Position numbers and translations under genes: made by a program. Of a stretch of DNA of 6,198 bases, positions 1-6,005 are shown one piece after another (positions within the stretch are counted from its first letter, which is position 1; each line of letters opens with the position of its first letter). The notes under the pieces were generated by a model that was not told where the DNA came from, did no database searches, and saw only the letters and a program-made list of their open reading frames with translations. Source of the DNA: an uncultured Leptospiraceae bacterium (GTDB taxonomy: Bacteria > Spirochaetota > Leptospiria > Leptospirales > Leptospiraceae); NCBI GenBank assembly GCA_937924465.1, contig CALDSP010000029.1, positions 1-6,198 on the forward strand. Direction: 5' to 3'.

Positions 1-2486
1 TTAAGTTTAGCACAGCTTCTAGACCAGACATTGCACAAGCTATTCAAAACGGAATTCGAGTGATTCCCGTAGAAGTAGAAGATCAAATGAAAGACGCCTA
101 CCTTGATTATGCTATGAGCGTAATTGTAGGTAGAGCCTTACCCGATGCGCGAGACGGACTTAAACCTGTACATAGACGCATTTTACATGCTATGAATGAA
201 CGTGGTTGGACAAGTGATAAACCCTTTGTAAAGTGCGCTAAGATTGTTGGGGAAGTAATAGGGAACTATCATCCACATGGAGATACTGCCGTTTATGATA
301 CACTTGTAAGAATGGTGCAGGACTTTTCTTTGCGTGTACCTCTCATTCAAGGACAAGGAAATTTTGGTTCTGTAGATGGAGATAGTGCGGCTGCTTATCG
401 TTATACGGAAGCTAGACTTTCAAAAATTGCCGAAGAGTTGTTACGTGACATTGAAAAAGAAACCGTTGATCTCTCTCCCAATTTTGATGATACAAAAGAA
501 CAGCCAGACGTTTTACCTGCTAACTTTCCTAATTTATTAGTAAATGGTGCCTCTGGAATTGCAGTAGGAATGGCAACAAATATACCTCCACACAACTTAA
601 AAGAAACTATACAAGCAGTAATTGCTCTACAAAAAAATCCAAATATTACAATCAAAGAACTCATGGAAATTTTACCAGGACCAGACTTTCCTACTGGTGG
701 AATTGTTATAGGCAAAGATGGAATTTACTCAGCTTATTCTACTGGAAAAGGTAGCATTCGAATCCGTTCTAAAGTAGATATAGAAACTACACCGAAAGGG
801 AGAGAAACAATTGTTATAACAGAAATTCCCTATATGGTAAATAAAAAAAGTTTACTAGAAAAAATTGGAGAGCTTGTCAATGAAAAGCAAATTGAAGGAA
901 TTTCAGAAATATTAGATTTATCCAATAGGCAAGGGATTCGAATAGAAATTCATCTTAAAAGAGATGCAAATTCTCAAATCATTTTAAATCAATTATTAAA
1001 AATGACTCAATTGCAAGTGAGTTTTGGAATTACAATGCTTGCTATTCATAAAGGCAGACCCAAGTTATTTAATTTAAAGGAATTACTAAGTGCTTATTTA
1101 GATCATCGTAGAGATGTTATAATTCGACGAACAAAGTTTGATTTAAAAAAAGCCGAAGAAAAAGCTCATATTTTAGAAGGTCTAAAAATTGCTTTAGATA
1201 GTATAGATGAAGTGATTCGTATTATAAGAGCTTCAAAAACACCAAAAGAAGCTAAAGAAGAACTTATGCAAGCCTTCCCACTTACAGAAGTTCAAACAGA
1301 TGCGATTTTAGATATGAGACTTCAAAGACTTACCTCTTTGGAAGTACAAAAAATTATAGATGAACTAGACGAACTCAAAAAACAAATTGCTAACCTAAAA
1401 GATATATTAGAAAAATCTGAACGAGTAGATGAAATTGTTGTTCACGAATTAAACGAAGTAGCAGATAAATACGCCACCAAACGACTTACAGAAATTAGTT
1501 TAGAAAGCATAGACTCAAGTGAGTTTGAAGCAGAAGATTTAATTGCAAATGAAGATGTAGTAGTTCAAATTACAGAAGATCAATTTATAAAACGTCTTCC
1601 GCTTGATACATTCAAAAGACAAAGAAGAGGAGGCAAAGGCGTACAAGTCACTGGCTCCAATAAAAGAGATGATATTGTAAAAATGATTAAAATTGTTTCT
1701 ACTCATGATCATTTAATGTTCTTTTCAAATTTAGGCAAAGTGTATGTTATGAAGGCTTATGAACTCCCAGTAGGAACAAAGGAAACAAGAGGAAAATCAC
1801 TGAAAGCATTGATTAGTCTCTCACCTAACGAAATGATTACTTCTTTTTGCGCGGTTGAAGATTTTAATGAAGAAACCTTAATTATGGCAACTAGAAAAGG
1901 TTTTATAAAAAAGATTTTTCTAAGTGAATTTGCAAACGCTAGAAAAAATGGAATTATTGCTATTAATTTGCGAGAAGATGATTCTTTAATCTTTGTAGAT
2001 TTAATTCGTCCGGATGATGATTTACTGATTGCAAGTAAAGAAGGTTCTGCTGTTAGAACAAATTTAGTAGACTTACGTTGCCAAGGTAGAAATGCAAGTG
2101 GGGTTATTGGAATTCGTTTAGAAGAAAGTGACGAAGTAGCAGGGGTTTGTATTGTGGAACCAAACTCTGATTTGCTTGTAATTACTGAAAGAGGTTTTGG
2201 AAAACGCACTCCCCTTGAAGAATTTGGCACAAAGGGAAGGGGTGGAAAAGGAATGACTTTTATTAAAGTAAATGAAAAATGTGGTAAAGCAGTAGGAATT
2301 GCCTCTGTAAAACCAGAAGATGAAGTCATCATTATTACAGACTCAGGTATGATCATTCGCATTAAAGTGAGTGAAATTTCTCAAGTGGGTCGAAGTGCAG
2401 TAGGTGTAAAAGTTGTAAATTTACAAGAAAATGAAAAAGTAATTGATTTTGCTTTAATTACAGAACGGGAGGAAGATAATGAGTAG
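1..2486 (+). CDS. gyrA: DNA gyrase subunit A (5' end outside the window)
   Basis: GyrA is the breakage-reunion subunit of DNA gyrase (A2B2), which introduces negative supercoils using ATP bound by GyrB. The frame is open from base 3 with no stop. The 19 codons before the GTG at 60 read KFSTASRPDIAQAIQNGIR and run smoothly into the family's N-terminal region, so the true start lies upstream and GTG60 is probably an internal Val. Counting GTG60 as residue 1: the catalytic Tyr is Y115 in AAAYRYTE (E. coli Y122); the quinolone-determining loop is HPHGDTAVYD at 71-80, with Thr at the E. coli Ser83 position and Asp at Asp87; a coiled-coil-like stretch lies near 355-460; the GyrA box QRRGGKG is at 521-527; a related blade motif GRGGKG is at 726-731 in the C-terminal DNA-wrapping beta-pinwheel. 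Length is normal for GyrA and the 3' end is intact (TAG). ParC is the main alternative, but the canonical GyrA box favours GyrA. Confidence 0.97.
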   Translation, partial: KFSTASRPDIAQAIQNGIRVIPVEVEDQMKDAYLDYAMSVIVGRALPDARDGLKPVHRRILHAMNERGWTSDKPFVKCAKIVGEVIGNYHPHGDTAVYDTLVRMVQDFSLRVPLIQGQGNFGSVDGDSAAAYRYTEARLSKIAEELLRDIEKETVDLSPNFDDTKEQPDVLPANFPNLLVNGASGIAVGMATNIPPHNLKETIQAVIALQKNPNITIKELMEILPGPDFPTGGIVIGKDGIYSAYSTGKGSIRIRSKVDIETTPKGRETIVITEIPYMVNKKSLLEKIGELVNEKQIEGISEILDLSNRQGIRIEIHLKRDANSQIILNQLLKMTQLQVSFGITMLAIHKGRPKLFNLKELLSAYLDHRRDVIIRRTKFDLKKAEEKAHILEGLKIALDSIDEVIRIIRASKTPKEAKEELMQAFPLTEVQTDAILDMRLQRLTSLEVQKIIDELDELKKQIANLKDILEKSERVDEIVVHELNEVADKYATKRLTEISLESIDSSEFEAEDLIANEDVVVQITEDQFIKRLPLDTFKRQRRGGKGVQVTGSNKRDDIVKMIKIVSTHDHLMFFSNLGKVYVMKAYELPVGTKETRGKSLKALISLSPNEMITSFCAVEDFNEETLIMATRKGFIKKIFLSEFANARKNGIIAINLREDDSLIFVDLIRPDDDLLIASKEGSAVRTNLVDLRCQGRNASGVIGIRLEESDEVAGVCIVEPNSDLLVITERGFGKRTPLEEFGTKGRGGKGMTFIKVNEKCGKAVGIASVKPEDEVIIITDSGMIIRIKVSEISQVGRSAVGVKVVNLQENEKVIDFALITEREEDNE
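2467..2473 (+). promoter_or_regulatory. Shine-Dalgarno of the VOC gene, inside the end of gyrA
   Basis: GGGAGGA lies 5 nt before the ATG at 2479 and within the last codons of gyrA. It fixes the start of the downstream gene and implies translation coupled to gyrA. No promoter for the second gene is needed or evident. Confidence 0.8.
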
Positions 2487-2946
2487 ACCATTTCGTGTGT
2501 TAGGAATTCAACAAATCGCTATTGGACATGAAGATAAAAACAAGCTTAAACACTTTTGGATAGATTTAATGGGACTAGAAATTGTAAATAATTTCAAAAG
2601 TGAAAAAGAAAATGTAGATGAAGACATTGCTCGTATTGGAAACGGTCCTTATGCTGTAGAAGTAGATCTCATGCAACCTATAGATGCAAATAAAAGCCCC
2701 AAAGTTCATGAACCTAAGCTCAACCATATTGGACTTTGGATTGATGACTTAAAAGCTTGTGTAGAATGGCTTACAGAAAAGAAAGTGCGTTTTACACCGG
2801 GAGGAATTCGAAAAGGTGCTTCGGGTTATGATGTTTGTTTTATTCATCCTAAAGGAAATGAAGAGTTTCCTTTTTGTTCTGAGGGAGTACTAGTAGAGTT
2901 AGTCCAAGCTCCACCAGAAGTAATTGAAGTATTAGGAAAAAAATAA
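2479..2946 (+). CDS. VOC-superfamily (glyoxalase-fold) enzyme
   Basis: This 155-residue cytoplasmic protein has the two-module beta-alpha-beta-beta-beta fold pattern of the vicinal oxygen chelate superfamily (glyoxalase I, methylmalonyl-CoA epimerase, dioxygenases). The first module opens with VLGIQQIAIG and the second with LNHIGLWIDD. By alignment to glyoxalase I and the epimerase, the four metal-ligand positions are Q12, E61 (AVEVDLMQP), H83 and E140 (VLVELVQAP). A Gln-Glu-His-Glu set matches human glyoxalase I as I recall it, while bacterial enzymes usually have His first. The segment FTPGGIRKGASGYDVCFIHPK (105-125) is highly conserved in a subgroup usually annotated only as lactoylglutathione lyase-like or VOC protein. 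The ATG overlaps the gyrA stop by 8 nt and has a good ribosome site. The substrate cannot be read from sequence: methylglyoxal-thiol detoxification and acyl-CoA epimerisation are both possible. Fold assignment is firm, reaction is not. Confidence 0.88.
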   Translation: MSRPFRVLGIQQIAIGHEDKNKLKHFWIDLMGLEIVNNFKSEKENVDEDIARIGNGPYAVEVDLMQPIDANKSPKVHEPKLNHIGLWIDDLKACVEWLTEKKVRFTPGGIRKGASGYDVCFIHPKGNEEFPFCSEGVLVELVQAPPEVIEVLGKK

Positions 2947-3016
2947 AAATTCATTTATTATTTATCAAAAAAGTTTAAAACTTAAAAAAAGTACAAACGG
3001 CTATTCTGTTGTTCAC

Positions 3017-3050
3017 GAAAAGCCTCCATGTTTTAGGCTTTTCAATTTTC
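3017..3050. terminator. Hairpin terminator between convergent genes
   Basis: GAAAAGCCT (3017-3025) pairs perfectly over 9 bp with AGGCTTTTC (3035-3043) around a 9-nt loop. On the + strand the T-rich run AATTTTCTTC follows, ending the gyrA-VOC transcript 70 nt after its last stop. The T-run inside the 3' arm on the opposite strand means it can also serve the leftward operon, whose last stop is at 3086. The + direction looks stronger. Confidence 0.75.
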
Positions 3051-3085
3051 TTCATATAAAAATAAAACAAGCATCAAAAATAAAT

Positions 3086-3721
3086 TTAAATAAAAAGAGG
3101 ATCAAAGTGTCTTCTAATTTCTCTAGCAGACTCTGTAAACATATCTAAAAGAAGTTCCTTTGTAGGAGCAGGTTTTTCAGACCAAAAGCGGTCGTCATTG
3201 GAACCTAAGAAAATTCCATCCTTATGACCTGCTCTTGGTTGAAGGATAAAATTGAATTTATAACCCGACTGCAGTTTTGTTTCAAATCGAATGTCATAAG
3301 GAATGCTAAATACTGCATCAGAAAATGGATTATTAAAAATTGCTTTAGAAAATACTTTCTCAAATGTTTCAGAAAGTTCAATCCATTCATGTTCCATGTT
3401 GACTCCAATAGAGGAAAAAGGAAAAAGCATATCAGTAGGATTGGTTTCTCTTAAAATTTCTAAAACTGTAGAAGTTACATCACAAGTTCTGGAAATACTG
3501 AGTTCTGTTACTTGAATTCGGTTTGAATTGATAATAACACTGGGATGGGGTGGATTTGTAAATTGTTTTGCAATTACAAACCCTTCTTGAGTGAGTCCGC
3601 AAGTTGTATTGTAGGGATCAAAAAATAAATCTAAACAAAACTTTCTATCTAAATTTGGAATGTTTAAAAAAGGTTTTTCCCAAATTCCAACAAAACTTGC
3701 GCTTATTAAATTGTATTTCAT
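3086..3721 (-). CDS. Unrecognised protein translationally coupled to sufB
   Basis: I do not recognise this 211-residue protein. The chosen start is the ATG at 3721-3719, which overlaps the sufB TGA (3720-3718) as ATGA, the classic arrangement for translational coupling. A TTG two codons upstream (3727) is possible but less likely. AGGA lies 11 nt upstream of the ATG, inside sufB. No signal peptide, transmembrane segment or nucleotide-binding motif is visible, so it is probably cytosolic. It has three cysteines (C29, C41, C80), an aromatic-rich N-terminal third, several alternating hydrophobic strands (for example FETKLQSGYKFNFILQPR, 146-163), a GSNDDRFW motif at 173-180 and an amphipathic C-terminal helix near 186-205 (TKELLLDMFTESAREIRRHF). 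This suggests a mixed alpha/beta domain. SufC or SufD usually sits next to SufB, but the protein resembles neither: it has no Walker motifs and no SufD-like beta-helix repeats. A role with SufB is inferred from coupling only. Confidence 0.85.
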   Translation of the reverse strand: MKYNLISASFVGIWEKPFLNIPNLDRKFCLDLFFDPYNTTCGLTQEGFVIAKQFTNPPHPSVIINSNRIQVTELSISRTCDVTSTVLEILRETNPTDMLFPFSSIGVNMEHEWIELSETFEKVFSKAIFNNPFSDAVFSIPYDIRFETKLQSGYKFNFILQPRAGHKDGIFLGSNDDRFWSEKPAPTKELLLDMFTESAREIRRHFDPLFI

Positions 3722-5133
3722 GAACAATTTGGTCCTACTGTATTTGCAATGGGAGTTTCTGCAATTACTTTTCCATCTTCTAAAATCATACGAATGAGTC
3801 TGGACATTTCCACAGAATACTCAACATTTAATTCCTTCACTATGCTTTCACAAAATCCATTTACAATGAGAACTTTGGCATCATCTTCTGCAATTCCTCT
3901 GCACTGCAAATAAAAAAGTTGTTCTTCATCAATTTTTGAAACTGTAGCTTCATAGTTGAGTGAACCATTTTCTCCAGAAATATCATTATAAGGATAAGCT
4001 GTAGAAACAGAATGGTCATCCATAATTAAACCATCACATTTTACATGGCTTAAAGCTCCCGTTGCCGAAGATTCAAATTTTATAAGTCCTCTATAAGAAT
4101 TTATCCCTCCATCCAAAGAAATTCCTTTAGCTAGTACATTGCTTCGAGTATTTTTACCAATATGAATAATCCTTGCTCCCGTGTCTTGAACTTGTCCATG
4201 TCCAGCGAAGGCTAAGGACAAAACTGTCCCTGTTGAGTTATCTCCTTTTAAAATAATTCCAGGGTATTTGATGGTATTGGCTCCAATATTGCAATCAGTC
4301 CACGTTATGTGAGCTCCTTCTTCACAAAGTCCACGTTTGACAGTCCAATTGTACATATTTTTTTTCCAGTTCTGAATAGTAGTGTAATTTATTTTTGCAT
4401 TTTTGTGAGCAATGAGTTCTACTACTGCAGTGTGAAAATTTGTACCTTTGTCTTGAACTGAACTACACCCTTCACTATATTCAATTTCAGAACCTTCATC
4501 GGCGATTAGTAAAGTTCTTTCATATTGTCCAGAGGATTCTGCTGTTACCTTAAAATATGCTTGGAGTGGCATGGGGGTTTTAACTCCTTTAGGACAATAA
4601 GCAAACGAACCACCACTAAACACGCAACTGTTTAAAGCAGAGAATTTATTGTCCCCTATAGTTACAACTGTACCTAAGTACTTTCTCACAAGTTCAGAGT
4701 ATTCTCTTATAGCTGTATCAATATCACAAAAGATAATTCCTAGTTCCTCTAACTCTTTTTTTACATTAGCATAAACAGTTTCAGAATCATTCATAGCCTC
4801 TATACCGGCTAAGTACTTTCTTTCATGTTCGGGAATTCCTAATTTTTCAAAACTTCTTAAAACTTCGGGATCTACCTCTTCCCAAGATTTTTTCTTAGTA
4901 CGGTTTGCTCCTACATAATGCACATAACTATCAATATCTACATGAAATTGTGGAAAGAAACCCCAAGTAGGCATGGGCTTTTGTTGATAAATTTCAAAAG
5001 CTTTTAAACGAAATTCTGTAAGCCAGCCCGGTTCATTTTTTATATGTGAAATAGATTCTACTACTTTACGAGTGAGTCCTTTAGGAAAGTTATCAGGCTT
5101 ATAATAGCGTTCTTCTTCTGATAGAGCTTGCAT
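3718..5133 (-). CDS. sufB: Fe-S cluster assembly scaffold protein SufB
   Basis: SufB is the scaffold of the SufBC2D complex, which builds [Fe-S] clusters in the cytosol from SufS/SufE-derived sulfur using SufC ATPase. It serves under oxidative stress or iron limitation. This 471-residue copy is full length. Family signatures run in order: ETVYANVKKELEELGIIFCD (118-137), SGGSFAYCPKGV (173-184), YERTLLIADEGS (204-215), TTIQNW (251-256), NSYRGL (345-350), YEATVSK and EEQLFYL (394-409). Aligning by hand to E. coli SufB, with constant offset in the C-terminal half, places the functional Cys405 at C366 (KCDGLI) and Glu434 at E395. The sulfur-acceptor Cys254 appears to fall on C223 (EGCSS). Ten cysteines are present. 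Beyond the point where E. coli SufB ends there is an extra tail ending PNCS. The ATG is supported by AAGGAG 6 nt upstream. No sufC, sufD, sufS or sufE occurs in the window; its neighbours are a peroxiredoxin upstream and an unknown coupled gene downstream. Confidence 0.95.
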   Translation of the reverse strand: MQALSEEERYYKPDNFPKGLTRKVVESISHIKNEPGWLTEFRLKAFEIYQQKPMPTWGFFPQFHVDIDSYVHYVGANRTKKKSWEEVDPEVLRSFEKLGIPEHERKYLAGIEAMNDSETVYANVKKELEELGIIFCDIDTAIREYSELVRKYLGTVVTIGDNKFSALNSCVFSGGSFAYCPKGVKTPMPLQAYFKVTAESSGQYERTLLIADEGSEIEYSEGCSSVQDKGTNFHTAVVELIAHKNAKINYTTIQNWKKNMYNWTVKRGLCEEGAHITWTDCNIGANTIKYPGIILKGDNSTGTVLSLAFAGHGQVQDTGARIIHIGKNTRSNVLAKGISLDGGINSYRGLIKFESSATGALSHVKCDGLIMDDHSVSTAYPYNDISGENGSLNYEATVSKIDEEQLFYLQCRGIAEDDAKVLIVNGFCESIVKELNVEYSVEMSRLIRMILEDGKVIAETPIANTVGPNCS

Positions 5134-5139
5134 AGTTTA

Positions 5140-5145
5140 CTCCTT
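5140..5145 (-). promoter_or_regulatory. sufB ribosome binding site
   Basis: AAGGAG, read on the minus strand, ends 6 nt before the sufB ATG at 5133. It confirms the start. It lies only 27 nt downstream of the terminator-like hairpin that follows the peroxiredoxin gene. Confidence 0.8.
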
Positions 5146-5159
5146 TGACGTTACGTGCA

Positions 5160-5204
5160 AATTAATAAAACACCTCAACCCTAGACTTTCGTCAAGAGTT
5201 GAGG
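5160..5204 (-). terminator. Hairpin terminator or attenuator between the peroxiredoxin gene and sufB
   Basis: On the minus strand, CCTCAACTCTTGAC pairs with GTCTAGGGTTGAGG around a GAAA tetraloop (hairpin 5173-5204). Of 14 stem positions 12 are Watson-Crick, one is G-U and one is a T-T mismatch. The run TGTTTTATTAATTT follows. The hairpin begins 9 nt after the peroxiredoxin stop, as expected for an intrinsic terminator. The T-tract is interrupted, and sufB starts only 39 nt past the stem, so partial read-through into sufB is likely. Confidence 0.8.
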
Positions 5205-5213
5205 ATTTCAATT

Positions 5214-5798
5214 TTATTTGTTTACAGATGAAAAATATTCCTTAGACTTCACTGGATCGGCAACCATAGTTTTACCACCTTCTTGCCAATTTGCAGGACA
5301 TACTTCTCCATGAACATCAGTATACTGAAAGGCTTTTACTAAACGAATTGCCTCATCAATGTTTCTTCCTACAGGAAGATCATTTATAGTAGCCTGACGC
5401 ACAATACCTTTGGGATCAATAATAAAAGTTCCTCGAAGAGCTACTCCTCCTTCCGTTAAAACTCCATAATCACTAGAAATTTTTTTGGTTAAATCAGCAA
5501 CTAGTGGATAACGAATTTCTCCAATTCCACCTTGCTTTCTTGGAGTTTGCTTCCATGCTAAATGTGTAAATACACTGTCTACAGAAACTCCAATTACTTC
5601 AGCTCCAATTTTTTTAAATTCATCTAACTTGGCATCATATTCAATGATCTCGGTTGGGCATACAAAAGTAAAGTCCAATGGATAAAAGAAAAGAACTACC
5701 CATTTTCCCTTATAATCGGAAAGTTTTATATTTTTGATTTCTGAACCAATTACAGCTTCAGCTTCAAAATCAGGGGCTTTGGATGTTACAAAGGGCAT
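5214..5798 (-). CDS. ahpC: Typical 2-Cys peroxiredoxin (Prx1/AhpC subfamily)
   Basis: This cytosolic thiol peroxidase reduces H2O2, organic hydroperoxides and peroxynitrite. The 194 residues fit the family. The active-site loop YPLDFTFVCPTE holds P40, T44 and the peroxidatic C47, with R122 (ALRGTF) as the conserved distal Arg. The resolving cysteine C167 lies in HGEVCPANW, so the catalytic disulfide forms between subunits of a dimer. GGIG (90-93) and a C-terminal YF (188-189, in SKEYFSSVNK) are both present. These two motifs mark peroxiredoxins that are easily over-oxidised, like the eukaryotic Prx1/2 type; E. coli AhpC lacks them. No ahpF or thioredoxin gene is in the window, so the reductant is unknown. 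The symbol ahpC follows common usage for leptospiral relatives; prx or tsa would be equally fair. Start supported by AAGGAG 7 nt upstream. A promoter and PerR-like operator lie just upstream; sufB follows in the same direction. Confidence 0.96.
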   Translation of the reverse strand: MPFVTSKAPDFEAEAVIGSEIKNIKLSDYKGKWVVLFFYPLDFTFVCPTEIIEYDAKLDEFKKIGAEVIGVSVDSVFTHLAWKQTPRKQGGIGEIRYPLVADLTKKISSDYGVLTEGGVALRGTFIIDPKGIVRQATINDLPVGRNIDEAIRLVKAFQYTDVHGEVCPANWQEGGKTMVADPVKSKEYFSSVNK

Positions 5799-5805
5799 AT
5801 GAATT

Positions 5806-5811
5806 CTCCTT
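5806..5811 (-). promoter_or_regulatory. Peroxiredoxin ribosome binding site
   Basis: AAGGAG on the minus strand, 7 nt before the ATG at 5798. The PerR-like dyad ends only 4 nt upstream of it. Confidence 0.8.
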
Positions 5812-5815
5812 ATAT

Positions 5816-5832
5816 TTTAGAATAATTCTAAA
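5816..5832 (-). promoter_or_regulatory. PerR/Fur-family-like operator of the peroxiredoxin gene
   Basis: TTTAGAAT and ATTCTAAA form a perfect 8-1-8 dyad centred on 5824. The inner 15-mer (5817-5831) has the 7-1-7 layout of Fur-family boxes. It matches the B. subtilis Per box TTATAATNATTATAA, as I recall it, at all but one symmetric base pair (G-C for T-A). It lies at about +6 to +22 from the predicted start of the peroxiredoxin transcript, a position suited to repression. The regulator itself is not in the window, so PerR rather than Fur is an inference from the target gene. Confidence 0.65.
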
Positions 5833-5843
5833 TTTTTAAACTA

Positions 5844-5871
5844 AAGATAAATTCCATCGAAAATTCGTCAA
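5844..5871 (-). promoter_or_regulatory. Predicted sigma70-type promoter of the peroxiredoxin gene
   Basis: On the minus strand, TTGACG (5871-5866, 5 of 6 to consensus) is followed after 16 nt by TATCTT (5849-5844, 4 of 6). Transcription would start near 5837, giving a leader of about 39 nt that contains the operator-like dyad and the ribosome site. Confidence 0.55.
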
Positions 5872-5897
5872 GTAATTTTCTAATTTTTTTAAGTAAG

Positions 5898-5927
5898 AAA
5901 GTGAATTGAAAAATGCTAGTTCACTTT
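5898..5927. repeat. Inverted repeat in the divergent intergenic region
   Basis: AAAGTGAA (5898-5905) and TTCACTTT (5920-5927) form perfect 8-bp arms separated by 14 nt. The centre is about 75 nt upstream of the predicted peroxiredoxin transcription start and about 93 nt upstream of the rightward gene. It could be a regulator site or a weak hairpin; no gene ends here that would need a terminator. Confidence 0.4.
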
Positions 5928-6005
5928 TTGCAAGATAAAATAAAATTTTTCCTTCCAATCCTCGTTTCTTCTTTTACTTAACTTGTTTGCCTAAATTTTG
6001 GATTT

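Noticed and set aside
60..62. GTG as the gyrA start codon
   Set aside because: The frame continues upstream to the window edge and the extra residues fit the N-terminal region of leptospiral GyrA as I recall it; there is no convincing ribosome site before 60.
401..715. Open reading frame on the minus strand within gyrA
   Set aside because: It is antisense to the conserved GyrA core, has no family features and no ribosome site; a shadow frame.
1757..2362. 201-codon open frame on the minus strand within gyrA
   Set aside because: It lies antisense to the GyrA C-terminal domain. Its serine- and proline-rich composition is what codon-complement reading of gyrA gives.
2971..2983. AAGTTT-A-AAACTT palindrome downstream of the VOC gene
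   Set aside because: A short AT-only-type dyad in very AT-rich sequence; the GC-containing hairpin at 3017-3043 is the better terminator.
3205..3515. Short open frames on both strands inside the unknown gene downstream of sufB
   Set aside because: They are contained in the longer frame that is coupled to sufB and lack their own start signals.
3721..3727. TTG at 3727 as the start of the unknown gene
   Set aside because: The ATG two codons later forms the standard ATGA overlap with the sufB stop and is the better start.
5936..5946. Overlapping TAAAAT elements as a -10 for the rightward gene at 6006
   Set aside because: No acceptable -35 element lies 16-18 nt upstream, and TAAAAT is expected by chance in this AT-rich spacer.
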